DNA from: Prunella strophiata
Lineage: Eukaryota; Chordata; Aves; Passeriformes; Prunellidae
Reading direction: 5' to 3'
NCBI GenBank assembly: GCA_036583965.1
Contig: JAZBQD010000030.1
Location: 53,879,551 to 53,943,550 of the forward strand
DNA length: 64,000 bases
In this document: positions 38,711 through 51,768 of the stretch, in pieces
Position numbering within the stretch: the stretch's first letter is position 1
How the letters are laid out: every line of letters starts with the position of its first letter
The notes under the pieces: model-generated
The model's input: the letters and a program-made list of their open reading frames with translations, nothing else
The model's database searches: none
Told to the model about the DNA's origin: nothing
Program-made: the position numbers and the translations under genes

Positions 38711-41335
38711 TGGCTTGTTATTTATATGAAGCCTTCAGTAACACAGTAAGAAGTGCCTGTTTTCCCTCACTTCACATCTTTACTGTTGAATGCTTCCTTT
38801 TCTCTCTGTCTCTCTCTCCATTTTAATTTAAACAATATATCTGGTGTGAGTGTGACCATAAAGCAGACTCTTAGCAGGGACAGAGTTGTGTGCCAACTGG
38901 AAATGGCTCCACTCCCATCCTTTCCCAAGGTTGTTCCCCACCAGCCACACCTGAGGACAACAAGCCTGCAGTGCTGTGATCAGCCAGGAATGTGCTCCAA
39001 GGGTAGCAAAGAGCCAGCATGCCCCAGTAGCTTGCTGGGTTGTGCTTGCATGCAGCAGGATTTCGAGTCTTTAAGGTATTGTCAAACATGGTTTCCCTCC
39101 AAGACATTTATTAAACACTAGGTTATAGAGTGCCCTGATAGGTTTTCATGAAGGACATTGTGAGACTGACAGACTGATGGGATTAAGACATCAGGAAAAC
39201 GTTCAAAATTTACTTTTGGCACAACTCAAGAAAAGGGAGGGGAAAGGCTTCCAAATCCTCCTGCAAATAGGCTTTCCCATATATTTAATGGGGAAAATAA
39301 ATGTGCAGATTCCGAGACCTTACTTCGAATCACATTAGTGATTTGAGATGATTCATCATTCTCTGCATCATACGAACTGCAGACTTTTGATTTCCTAGAC
39401 TCTGCTAATAACAAGCCCTATAATTAGGTATCTGTCCTTTGCAATCAGCACTACAGCCTTCTGTTCATGGGAGAAAAATTGGAGGGTGGGAGAGCCACTC
39501 AAGAGCATAGGAAAACTGCCACTGGTGTAGTGTGGCTGGCTAATGGTATCAAAAATGTTATTAGGTATGTAGCTTGCTAATAAAAATGTTCTTGCTCATT
39601 TGTCTGTCTGATTGAACCCACACAAGTTTTGGGTGCGAGCTCATTTTCTCAGACTCCAGTAGTTAAGTAACAGATTTCTTCTGATTTCCTCCTTCCCTGT
39701 ACCCATGAGCCATTTGCCTGGATGACTGGCCACAGACTGTTCCTGCTCATTAGGCAAGATTTGCTTTTGAAGTTTGATACAGCAAGATGATGTAGAAAGG
39801 CACGATGAAGAGACGCTGCCTAGGGATTTACCCTCCTATTTTACTCTGTTTTTTTATTTTGCCCATGCAGTCTGCTGGTTTCTGCTCTTTGACTTGAAAA
39901 GAGGAGCTCAAGCATGTCAGCAGGCAAAAATCAGACTGTTACTTGACTATCTTGGAAAGCTTTGAGAGGCAGCAACAAGGAGTCTTCAGTGTAAAACCTT
40001 GGCCTGTTGAAGTTACAACAACATCAAATGCATGGGGGATTTTACATCCAAAGGTAGAGACAATTTGCCAGTCTTATCAGAGCTATTAGAAGCAAAAGAG
40101 CAAAAATTAATCTGATTATGCTGCCTGCAGTAAGGCAAAATGCTGCTGCTCACTGCATTGCACTGTTGAGATCACAGCAACTCCACAAACCATTGTGGTG
40201 TAGTTCCTCTGGACCCCATTTTATGTCTGGAGAAGTAAATTCACCCCACCAAGTTGTCTCTAACTACATTTTAAAAATTAATTTAATGCCAGTGCATCCC
40301 ATTCTTCACTCCAGCAAAGCTGCCTTTGGAGAAAGCAATGACACCTCTCAGACATAATTTTCTGCCCAGTACTTGCCCGAGAGTCTCTTCCTCTTGGAGA
40401 TTTCCAAAGGATTATTTTCAGGGACACACATATTAAAATTAATGCTAAATCCAAAGGGCCGCATGCTGTGGGTCTTGATTGGATTTGGACAAAGAATTTC
40501 ACTTTCTAAAGTCAACCCTGCATGTAGATAATTTTTTTTCACCACCTAATCATGATTGTGAGAACGTAAATCATGCGAATTACAATGAGCGGAGTTGATG
40601 AACGTGCGCCACAGGAGCTCCAACTTCAATCCCCTTCGAGGTCACCACTGGAGAAAGTCCCTTCCCTAGGGCTTGATTTCTGCTGCCTGGCACATTCCCT
40701 CCCTGGCCACACTCTTTTGAGGGAGATGAGAAGTACACCACCTTTGCTTCTGTTTTGTCTATAACCTGTCTCTCCTTTTAACAGGAAAATGAAGCCCTGT
40801 AAGTGTCTGTAAAGGCCTCCTGTATTTTTTCTACATTCACTTACAACCAGGCTCTTAATAATTGGATATAAAGTGAAAATCCTCAGGAGCACAAGAGTGA
40901 AGTCTGCAAGTGCAAGGGAATTCAGTCCTCTCAATATTTATGTTTAGCATTAAATACTTCATGCAAAAACAATGACTTTGACTCCCAAGGCCTTCCCTCT
41001 CTTATCTCAAAAACTGTTCATACATATGCTGCAGGATCCCTATGCAAATATAAAAAGGGGATTAAGTTGTACGTGTAGTAAATCCTGTTTTTACACTAAA
41101 TAGGCAAGAGCTAACAGAGGGCCTTTGGATTAAAAATAGGTCCCTCTTTGCTGAGCAGACTAAAGTATTCTTACCTCTGGCTTCCCTGCCATGCAGGAAT
41201 TGACTTTTTCCTGGTAAGAAATTAAAGTGAATTATAAAATCTATAGTGTATTAGAGGTATGTTCTGTAAAATAAACGATTTTGATTTAAATAACTGTATA
41301 TTAGGGAATGTCCCCTGCCTCCACAAAACCACTCC
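38711..41335. other. Noncoding, nothing recognisable
   Basis: Unique-looking sequence with short overlapping ORFs. Confidence 0.5.
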
Positions 41336-41356
41336 TTTTTTTTTTTTTTTTTTTTT
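41336..41356. repeat. Poly(T) tract, 21 nt, followed by GCAG
   Basis: A pure T run ending tttgcag. This mimics a strong plus-strand splice acceptor, but the following sequence is not open or protein-like for long in any frame. Confidence 0.88.
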
Positions 41357-44300
41357 GCAGTGGGAATCTGTGCCCCAGCCCATGCATGCCAGTACCATTG
41401 CATAAGAAACTTCCATGCCCTTAAGGAAATATTGGCAACACAAGGTGAAAGTTGGCATCACAACTCTCTGAGTAGGAGGTGAGCACTGCCCCTGGCCCCA
41501 GACATCATCTGGTGTTTTCTCTCCACCCTTTGCAGCAGGATCCAGGAGGAGGAAAACTCCTCCAGTCTCACCAGATCAATTGTTACTTCTAGGACCATAC
41601 ATCAAACTCTTTGGCATTTTGGCTCAATTTTTATGGCTCGTCCCATGAAGAGGAAAATCAGGCTGCAGCATTGAGCTGAAGGACACAGAAAGCAGAGGGC
41701 TCAGCAGCAGGCAGCCCAGCTGCAGGACCACTGACCTGGTCGTATGAGTTTTTTATTTCACCCATTTTCACTTGTTCGCTTAAAACATTTTTAAAACACC
41801 AAAGTACTGCTGAGCACAAGGAAAATTCTTCTCTCTGAGTCTTGTGAGACCAACCCCTGGGTCCACAATGAACATAGTCACCAGAGTGGAAAATAGCCCA
41901 CAGAGTCTGATGGAGAACTTAAAGGAACTGACTGCAAAGGGTAAAGCCAGCTGGAGGAAGCAGTGATGGAGCCACAACTTCCTGACAGCACCAGTACATC
42001 TCACAGCTGGACTCAGGCAAAAGCTCCCTTTAAACCTGGCTTTCCTTTCCTTTCAAGAAATCTCTGAGAGAAATGTAGAAGCAGTTTTTGCCTAAGTCAT
42101 TAGCCTTTGCAACTTCCCCAAGACCTTTCAGCTCAGACACTCAGCTGCCAGAATAAGCAGCAACATTATTTTACCTCTGGATGGTAGAAAAACAAGGCAG
42201 CATACAAAAAAGACCTGAACCAAACAAGCTGGAGAGCCCTTTTGAGGACAGCAGGGGTTACTGACACACTCCATGCCCCAGCACTGGCAGATGGATGGGG
42301 TGAGGATGTTGGTGTGTTGTGGCCCATGGGGGCAGCTCATGCCAGAGAATGCTACTCAAGATGCAGCACACAGCAAAAAAGAACAGCAAGGAACACCTGG
42401 GTGGAAACCTGTCCACCATGACTTAGATGATGAGATACCCAGGCTCTCCTTCTGGAGAAGCACAAAAGGGCACTTCACCCACCTCCCCTCAGGGCTTGCC
42501 AGGGGCAGGGTGCCTCAAGCACTGGCAGTATGATTCTTCCTCCAGACAAGCTCCCAGGCTGGCACTGCCAGCATGCCAGGCAGGTGTGGCATCTCTGGAT
42601 GTCATCTCACATATCCTCCACCACTGCAAGTCCCTGTCCCCTTCATCCCACAGCCATAGGCCAAGCCCCACCAAAACATCCAGGAAGGGCTGCAAGCTGG
42701 CAGGAGCCCCCAGTTCCTTGACTGAGAAATGTGGCATGGCAATGTGGGAACTATGGCAACAGAATCCTCCATAGAATCCCAATAGAACCTAAACAAAACC
42801 CCAATGGAACATGCAGGGGTGGAGGGCCAAGCAGCCCAGCAAAACAGTGAGAAGAGTCCCAACAACACCCAGGGACACTGAGCACAAAGAAGGCGCCCCA
42901 GGCACCTCCCAGCCAGCAGATTTCTGCCTGGTCCTCGTGGCAAGGAGTTGCCTGGATATTCCTGCCCAAAGAGGTAAGCCTGTTCTGTGACACCTGTGCA
43001 GGGTTTGATGGGGACAAAGCTTTTTTGTGGCTATTGGATGCTGCTTTACCATTTATCCCCCATGTATCCTTGTTGAACCCAAATTTGCTGTTCTTCTTTC
43101 CTGGTTTCCCTTTCACGTGGGAGATGAAAACCAGACCCCTGATGGAAAAAAACCCCATCCTGTATGGGAGGTAGGAAGGAAGGAGGAGGAAGAAGCTGCA
43201 GGATGCCCCAAGGGCCATTGCTTCCCTGCAGCAGGCAGGGGTAGAGACACAAGAGTGGGCAATATGGAAGTGGAGAAATACAGAGCCAACCTCCTCTCTC
43301 AGGTCCCCAAGCATCCCTGAGATGTAGGAGCAAGAGTTAGCCAGACCCTGCTATAACATATCTTAATAAAAATTAAAAATGGAAAGGGAAAATTAAGAAA
43401 AACATTCTCAAACATACATTGAGCCAATCCTTCAGAGAGCTGGAGTCAGTGCACCTTCTGCTCACTCCTCTCTGGCTGCAGATACTGCTGCAGACCCTCA
43501 GGTTGGCAGGTCCCTAGAAATGACACATGGAGACAACACATCCTGTCTGGTAGCTTCTTGCCAAGGTGTCCTATGAACAGGGCACAGGCAAGAGGTTTTT
43601 ACCTCATCTGGTAGACTGTGCCTCAGCAGGGTCAGTGCTGGACAGCATTGTCCCTTGGCATCTTTCACATTCTCCATGTTCTCTTCATAAACAATATTCA
43701 CATTCCTTTATCTCTTTATTTTCTTCATCATAAATTTCTACCTCAGAACTTGAGGTTTTAATAGACAGTTCTGTGAGCATATGTATTTTTACCTTTGACT
43801 TAAAATAACATTAAGTTTTCTGGGTGTGCAGCATAAATAAGAGGCTTTGTTGAATAGCACAAGGATGGTTCATTTCATCATGATGAAAAGGAGACACCAG
43901 AGAGCTTCTCAGCTCACTCTCAGTACAACAGACTCTGTTTAGCTGTGATTTTTTCTGCTTTAAAACTTCAAGCAGCTGTAGTTACTTGGTATCACTGCAG
44001 ATTTACTCCACTGGTGTTTGACTGGGTGCATTGTGACTATGACCTTCAGTTCTACATGTAGGGGCCAATGGATTAGTTATGCATTATTTGCCACCTCTTA
44101 GAAATGCTCCTTCTCATCTCTACTAAAATATTTGGCTGCTTCAGAGGTCAGGACAAAAGGCAGTGGAGCTGGGGTTCCCCTTTTGCACTGCAGGACATGA
44201 AGCAGGAGAGACTGTCCTGCCAAAAGTCCTTTGCATGGATGAGAGGATCAGGTCCTGTGAGCCAATATGAGGAAAAATGTTTCTACCTGCAGTTTGCTGC

Positions 44301-47300
44301 AGTGTTAGAAATCAAAACCACAGCCAGCAGTAACTTCAGCTCTGTGTTACCCAGAGCCAAACCCTATAAATCGCTGGCATTGCTGTCAGATGAGTCCTTT
44401 ACTCTTCCAGAGCATGAAAGGGACAGAACCACCGTCAGTTAATCGGGGATTTCTGTGCTGTCAGACAGTCTAACTTCAGACCACTTCTTGTGCCTCACGC
44501 CACAAGTCCCAGTACACACACTAACAACCTTGATTTATGGCTGGAGCTGCTCTGCTTTACTGTGCAGTGTAATTGCTGTGCTCTTGAAGTGCCAGGCTTT
44601 CTGAAGAGCATTCATGGACTCTGCTCCTCAGCTGCGTGTCCTGTCTGCTCTGTGGCCCAGGCAATGGCATCTGCCAAAGTCAGGTTCTAAATCCCAACCA
44701 CAGAGGTTGATAGTCTGATTCTGCATACCCCTCTTAAGCTGTTCATGCTTACATGTTACAAATGTAATTTGTTCTGACCTACCAGAATAAATGGGTTCCA
44801 TTCTTTATTATGGGGCATTCACATTCACAAATTCAGGCAGCACTGGTTCTCATCCCTGCACCTGCAGAACTAGCATGATCTTTAAAACCTTGAAGCTGAG
44901 TGAATTCTCTGGGGCCTGGATCATCACATATTTGCCACATATTTCTATAAGCCTACTAATGGTCACTGCATGTTAAAGAGAGGTAATCAACCACTCAGCT
45001 GGAGCTAATGTCACTTCTATGGTGAGACCCAGGCTTTTGGATGCATCCTTTCAAATGGAAAGACACTGCTGAGACGAGTATTGCTGGCTCTTCCAGTGCT
45101 TCTAGGACTGGTAGGATGCAACAGGCGCAAAAGCTGCACAACAGGAGACCACTCCAGAATTTTCTGTGTGATTTACAGTGATCAATTTCTTTCCAAACAT
45201 CTTTCAAAGTGCAAAGTACAGAAACAGAGTTATTTTAGGAGATCGTTTTCTCCACAAGAGTTGTGTTTATAACTAGAATTTGGAGACCTACTCTGGACAC
45301 AGCTGCAATGGCAGAAATAGATGGAACAACCTGCTTGCTTTCAGTAGGCTTGTTTGGCAATTAAAGTGCATAAATGTGTTGGGTTTTTTAGAGAGATCTA
45401 TATTCTACTGCATTATGTTACATATACAAATGTACATAATGTGTGTAACAGTAACAACAGTACTGTGTGTATGATGTGCACACTACTCTCCTTGAGTCTG
45501 TAGTATTTTCATACCTATATGTGTACACACACAAACATATCTGCCTCTCTAGCACGTGAGGAAGTGTGGAGTCACCCTTGGTAGGGTGGTGTTGGGCTGC
45601 AGCTCTGAGCATCACAGCCCCTGTGGTGCCAGCAGGTCCCTCTGCCCCAACAAAACGGGGAGACTGCAGCAATGCTTCACAGGAGACCCTGATATTAGAT
45701 ATTGCATTGGAAAGTCCTGCCAGAATGTCACATCTAAATGAAGTCAAGGCACTGTCAGATGCCTTTCATTGCAGTGGGAGATTACAAATCCCATAGGATC
45801 AAGCAGGCATTGCTTAGAGGGAAAGATTCCCTCTACCAGCACAAATATCTTGGAAATTGCAATGGAAAGCAGAGGCTGATTAAGCTCTAATTTACATGGT
45901 ATTCTCCCCAGACCTGCTGTGGTGCAGAAATTCCAGTGCAATGTCTGTGTATGGATGTCTCTCTAGCCTTGTGTACACAGCACTCCTCTACCTTTTGGGA
46001 TATGTGCAGGGGTCTTACAATAGGAATTCATTTAGTTGACATTTTGCAGCATGACACAGAGTTTAATTCTCATTTGACGGCATTGCACTCTGTGTCTTCT
46101 GCCTCTGTCTGGGGAGTCACAGATGTGCAAATAAAATCATTTCCCCTGAGATAATCCTGCAGGGAAGGCGTTGTCTCTTTTGCAGCACCCTGCAGAGCTG
46201 CCTGGGATACTGGGTCCCACCAGGTGCTGTCAGTGAAAGAGCTTGACAATATTTTCCTGGCCATCCTTTCCTCCAGTGGGGGACCCCAACCCAAGGGATG
46301 TGGTCATAGAAAGGGTCAAGCCAGCTTGATTCTTAATGGGGGATGATGGGAGAGCTCAGGAAAGGAAAACAATGCTTTGATGGTGAGGCTGGCGGTTGTG
46401 GTGGGAATACCCACGAGTGGCTGGGCAGCTCAGTTTGCCAGCCTCACCTTGCTCAGGGAAGTGCCACAGGATGGAGATGGCAGGAGGTGCTGCTGTGGCC
46501 TCCCCTGGACACATCCAGCCTGGCTGTGTCTGAGAGCACAGGAGTGGCAGGCTGTGAGATGAGGCATGACAACAAGAGCTAAAGAAATATCGGGGTAAGG
46601 GTGCCAGAGCGGCAATTCCACTGTTATTAACACAAACACAGCCATCGCTCTGCCTTTGTCTCCTGATGAATCAGAGGAAATTGCCTCCCGAGCCCTTCGC
46701 CTTCCAGCTACTTCAGCTGTGTTTTGTTTCTCCAAGATTCAAATATTCTGACTAGATTTCAGCATGTTATTATGAGAACAGAAGAGCTATAGGGAAAGCG
46801 AAGCTTCACAGAGGAAATAGCCAGTAAACTGTTGCTTTGAATTCTCTTGCTTTTTATGACAAACTCTGATGTCAGGGACAGATATGGCTTTGGAGAAGAT
46901 GCAGATGTGTTTGTGAATACTTAGTGGCAATTTCCTGTGACATTGCAGTGGGCAGCTTACCATCATCTATGAGATTTTTAAGCCTCCATTTTGATGTAAC
47001 TGATTCTTTTATTTAATGTCAGTTCCCATGAACTATGAGCTTACAAAACCAAGAGCACTCTTCTTTGTGTGCCAGTCCTATCTGGCCAGATTAGCAAAAT
47101 GTTCTATTTGCATTCACAAAAATATTGGACATTGTAACAAAAATATGCATCAGGTGAAGTGAAAAACGTGACAGTTTGATATCAAAATCCCAGAATGGCT
47201 CATGATGGAGAGGGTGAGGCAAACTTCCAAAGAAGGAATATTTAATTTTGGCACTTTCAAAATGTGGCATTCCATCCCTCTAATTGCCATGGGCTTTTTG

Positions 47301-48365
47301 TTTCAAACATTTCTTCTGATGAAAAGAAGCATGCAAACAAAAAAACTCCACTCCATATTTAGAATTCTATAAAATACTTCATTTGATCCTCTTCAGTTTC
47401 TTTGAAAAGTTCACATGAACACTCGAGTGCTTCATTCCTTCAAACTTTGTGGAAGCTGCTGATCCAGGAGTTGTGCAGTGTTGATGTGCCAAGTGCCAAG
47501 AGAGGGTACTCTAAAAGCTGCTGTAATTCAGATTATTCAGTGGGACCATCCTGATGGGCATAAAACCTCAGTCTGGCACGTACAGTACAAGAACAGAGAC
47601 AGAATTGTCTGTCCTAAGGGCTTCACCCTCCTGATCTATGAGTCCCATAGGGTCAGGGATATGTTTTTTGCAGTGGAGTGATTGCAGAGAAGAATGGGAT
47701 ATTCCATTCAAAACATTTTTCCACCACTGAAAGTATAGTTCTCCACACTTCTTGTAGGAAGGTGATTTTTCTCTTTTGTTTTGGAGAAAGTCAGGATAGG
47801 AAGGGTGACAAGGAAATATAGACAAGCTGTATATGAAGGATGAGATCCTGCCCTTGAGCACTGCTGATGTTGCTGCTGCTGCATGGGGCCAGGCAGGGAG
47901 CTAAACCCTCAGGTTCAGGGCTTGTGCTCTTCCACTGTGCTTCAGAAATGCTCAGCTCAGTCATGTTTTTATTTACTCCAATTCCCCCTTTTCAAGGTTG
48001 CAAGAGAAAATATTTTGAAAGCCTTACTAATAATACATTATAAAACATTCTTTTAAATATTCATGAAGAGGCAGAGTTCAAGGAGAGCAGTCAGTGCTAA
48101 GCGATGTCGGTGCGCAGGGACACACGTGGGTGAAACACTGTGCACAGACACGAGGCCAGGACACACAGACATTGTGAAAGTGGCACCAGCCTTGCCCCAG
48201 AGCAGACTCTGAGCTTGCCCAGACCCATGCACTGCAATCCCAGGCAAATGGCAATTACAGGGCATTGCAGCAGGGACACAGGTGCTCCTGGGCTGAAGGA
48301 AGAGACAGCCAAAACAGCCAGGTTAGATTTGACTTCCAAACACAAGGTGGGAAACACCATTATTA
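41357..48365. other. Noncoding, long stretch with chance ORFs
   Basis: The 42.2-43.3 kb part has high ORF density, including a 187-codon minus frame (43314 to 42751) opposed by several plus frames. The translations have no domain resemblance and low-complexity leanings. No CR1 or LTR sequence was recognised in the interval. Confidence 0.45.
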
Positions 48366-48880
48366 CCCTCTGCTTGGCAGTGGTGAGGCACATCTGGAAT
48401 GCTGCATCTTGTCTGGGGCTCCCCAGTGCGAGAGACAACGTACTGGAGCAAAATGTCACCAAGACATGTAGAGGCTGGAGCTTATGTGCACAAGAGGAGG
48501 CTGAGAGAAATGGATCTGTTCAGCTTGGAGGAGAAAATATTCAAGTACCTCTCATTGCTGCCTGAAGCTGCCAAATGAGAGGGTGAGGACAAAACTGACT
48601 TCTCAGAACTGCACTTTGGTGGGATAAGGGACAACAGTAACATACTGGAGTATGGGAAATTCCAATTAAATATTAGCAAAAGTATTTTCAGAATAAGGGT
48701 GGTTAAATATTGGAGTTGGAAAGGGTGTAGAATCTTAGCTTTTGGAAATACTTAAAATTTTCCTAGGCAAAAAACCCAAGGAGATTGATCTGGTAGACTT
48801 GCTTTGAGGAGAGTCCTGGACCCTAGTGACCTCCAGAGGCACCTTCCAGCCCCATTTGTTCTACAGCTCTGTGACCATAA
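48366..48880 (+). mobile_element. CR1 LINE fragment, ORF2 C-terminus plus 3' end
   Basis: This is a CR1 3' portion in plus orientation. It begins around gtgaggcacatctggaatgctgc (the RT 'VRPHLEYC' region). It continues through aggctgagagaaatgg..ttcagcttggaggag (the 'RELGLFSLEE' region) and the ggtggttaaatattggagtt segment ('VVKHWS'). It ends with gacctccagaggcaccttccagccc and a ctgtgacc tail. Stop codons and deletions break all frames. It is one of only two plus-strand CR1 pieces here. Confidence 0.88.
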
Positions 48881-50899
48881 AAACTCAACAGGGAAAGTAG
48901 AATGACAGCAGAACAAAGATCAGCAGAGCTAATGACATAGAGATGTCTTAAAGTATGGTTAAGAAGCAAAGGGATCTTAAAAGTCTGTTACAAGAGAAAA
49001 GGCAGAATTGTTCATGAAAGGCAGAAATGACAGACTTTTCCAAAACTAGCTCCCTAAGGAGATTAAATTAAGCAATATAATTAGATTACATGATAATAAG
49101 ATGCTTTGTGTCCCAGCAGTGAAAGATGCAGTGTAAAGCTAGCTTCTTCACAATCAGGTGTTGCCAGCTAATTTAGACCAAAGAGTAGTAAGAGAAACCT
49201 TTGAGGGTCTTTCTGGGCCATTTGCAATCAGTTTTCACCATTACCTGGATCAGAAGGAAAGTTCCAGAAAACTGAAAAGAAAATTATCCCAAGAGAAGGA
49301 TAAGAGGAGAATTAAAGATCATCCTTAATGTGAATTCAGCACAGAGTTAGGGAATATGGACTTTTGCCAGACCAGCTAACTCAGTGACTTCTTTTAATGA
49401 GATATTGTGTAAGTCTGACTGACAAAGGTGGAAATACTGATACCCCATACCTGTGCTTCTCCATAGCACTTGAGCTCATTGTGTTAGGCACTTGGATTAC
49501 ACAAGCAAACCAGTTTAGCCTTGTGGGTTCAAACATGCTAAACACCATGTCTCAGACTTACAGCCTTCAGTAGAAGAAATGGTAACAGAGGACCTTTGCC
49601 AGAGCCCCTCAGAAGCAGCCCTGGCTGGGACCTTGCCTTGGACAGTGCTGTGCTGGTCCTGCTCGGCCCATGCCTACTCCCTTCTCAGAAATTATTCCCC
49701 TGGGGAAGCCCAGCTGAGGGGTGAGGAGCATGTCCCACTGAGCCATCCCAAGGGCACCTGCAGTGCCTGAATGTGTGTGTGTGAGTGTGTCTGTGGGCTC
49801 CCACAGTGCTGGCAGAGACCCCTCTGCCGAGGGCAATGGGAGGCTTTGGGTCTTCTGCATCAATGAAACACCTGGAAACAGCCATCTCAGTCTGCAGCCA
49901 GACAGAGCAGAGGAGCATCATGCCTGATGGGAACTGACAGGGAGGGGCAGGCCAGGAAAGAGGAGGTTGTGAAGCACTAGTTCTGCCAAACTAACCTTAT
50001 TATTTTTCCCTCCTTTATCTTTTGACATTAAATAGATTGAGTGGGAGAACGGAAGGATGCAGACACAATTAAGCAGATATTGCAAACAGGAGGGTGAGTT
50101 GCTTTTTATGGCTAGTTTATGTTTCAGACACACAACTATACAGAATAATGCAATAAGAAAAACCATGCAGTATTTACCCTGGGTTTATTCACTGCAGGTC
50201 CTCTGAGAGCTGCTTTTGTTTGTCTTTATTTAATTGGCATGGTCGGATGGCCACCAGCAGGTCCAATTAAACAGATTCAATAGATTCCACTGTACATTTT
50301 TATTTTTTTCCTCCATCAGTGTGTAGCAAAAACTGTCCAAAATAATTTGTCTGAGTACTAGTAATGAATATAAAGTGCACTCTATTCCAGCCTGCACACA
50401 GTAAGTTTCAGCTGTACAGCATTTTACAGCCAAAGCAAACTGGGTTAATAATGAAATCACTGATGCAATCTTTAGTACAGCCTTAGTGGGGAAGAGGGTA
50501 GTGTGTTATGATATGAGATATTTGGTTGCTCAACTTTGGGCATATCTGAAACACAGAGAGGCATTATGTCATCCTTTGTAGCTATCTTAAGTTTTGGCCT
50601 TAAGTGCTAGGTGGGAACAATTTAAGAAAATCCCACCAATAGGACCTGGGCATGCCCTTAACAGTCAGGTATTTGTTTAAGTGCTTTGTTGAATTGGTGC
50701 CTAGTAGATCCTCTTGAAAAGAAAGTGATTTTCAATCTAATAAGGTTATCTTAGTGTGAACATTTTAACTACATCAATCAATATGCCCATCAGGAGTAAA
50801 TGACTAATGGGATTTCTCTTTTCTTTCTTTCTTTGTTGCAAGAATGATGAATTGACTTTGCCTGTTGCTAAAGATTCTCATCTCCTTAATGCATTGCAG
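48881..50899. other. Noncoding, nothing recognisable
   Basis: Unique-looking sequence between a CR1 fragment and the candidate exon. No supported feature. Confidence 0.5.
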
Positions 50900-51253
50900 A
50901 TATGTTTAATGGACACAAGCTGTCAGGGTCTTGCAGTAACCAGTTCCAACCAAAAATATTTCCCCTTCGGATTTGGTCATCATATCCCAGTTCTGCTCTC
51001 ACAGTGGAAAATTTGAAAAGGCTGGAAGAGGAATATGTGGCTTCTAAAGAAGCCTTCAAAATGCAGAGAATGCAAGATTATATTGAGCAGACTAATCTTG
51101 CTCTCTTCCAAAAAGAGACAACTAGGAGAACCAGCAGAGATTTTGTCTGTGATGCAGAGCCTGAAGGAGCCTCCTTATCCCTTCCTGCTAAACAAGCAAA
51201 AATTGCAATTGAGTTTTCTGAAAGACCTCTGAAGAAAGAAGAGATATTGACAG
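50900..51253 (+). CDS. Candidate internal exon of an unidentified protein
   Basis: An open plus frame runs up to a consensus-like donor (GACAG|GTATAT, GT at 51254-51255). Two acceptors are plausible: 50898-50899 (aatgcattgcag) and 51003-51004 (ttctgctctcacag). Both put the exon in phase 1 at each end, giving a symmetric exon of 354 or 249 nt. The translation is hydrophilic and protein-like: SALTVENLKRLEEEYVASKE, FKMQRMQDYIEQTNLALF, then a charged tail (KQAKIAIEFSERPLKKEEIL). The first half is probably helical. I do not recognise the family. By human order around CBY2, a plus-strand gene on this side would be ERICH6B, but I see no clear match to it. A CR1 copy starts 83 bp past the donor, as is common in introns. 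It is an exon by signal and composition, but unproven. Confidence 0.5.
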
Positions 51254-51336
51254 GTATATTTTGAGCAATCTGTTACAGGGAAGGAGACAGAATAAGTCAG
51301 CTGTTCTGGAGCTTTCCTACATTGCTCTCTGCATAT

Positions 51337-51768
51337 CATAGAATCATGGAATGAATCATCATAGAATGGGTTGGGTTGGAAGGGACCTTAAAGATCATCT
51401 CATTCCAACCCCTCTGCCATGGGCAGGGACACCTTCCACTAGACCAGGTTGCTCAGAGCTCCTTCCAACCTGACCTTGAACAATTCCAGGGATGGGGCAA
51501 CAACTTCTCTGGACAACCTGTGCCAGTGTCTCACCACCCTCACAGTTAAGAATTTCCTCCTAACACCTAATATAAGTCTCCCCTCTTTCAATTTAAAACC
51601 ATTCCCCCTTGTCCTGTCACTATCTGACCATTTAAAAAGTAATTTTCCTGCTTTTTTATAATAAAAAAGTACTTCATGTACTGAAAGGCCTCTAGCATGG
51701 TGTCCCTGGAGCCTTCTCTTTTCCATACTGAACAACCCAAACTCTCAGCATGTCTTCATAGGACAGAA
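51337..51768 (-). mobile_element. CR1 LINE fragment, ORF2 C-terminus plus 3' end
   Basis: This is a minus-oriented CR1 with a well-preserved 3' part. The minus strand from 51735 to 51439 is open and reads the CR1 ORF2 C-terminus: SMEKRRLQG, SDRTRGNGFKLKEGR, RRKFLTVRVVRHWHRLSREV, then LELFKVRLEGALSNLV and stop. The 3' UTR and imperfect atcatagaatc tail repeats occupy 51337-51438. It is the least decayed CR1 piece here. It is 5'-truncated in the usual way and sits just downstream of the candidate exon's splice donor, in antisense orientation to it. Confidence 0.95.

Noticed and set aside
41336..41360. Poly(T) plus GCAG as a splice acceptor or a retrocopy tail
   Set aside because: No exon-like frame follows on the plus strand, and no AATAAA complement or processed gene sequence lies to its right.
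42751..43314. 187-codon minus ORF
   Set aside because: Several opposing ORFs cover the same bases. The translation has no recognisable domain, and the area merely has low stop density.
44104..44442. 112-codon plus ORF
   Set aside because: No domain resemblance and no supporting splice sites or repeats. Composition is that of surrounding noncoding DNA.
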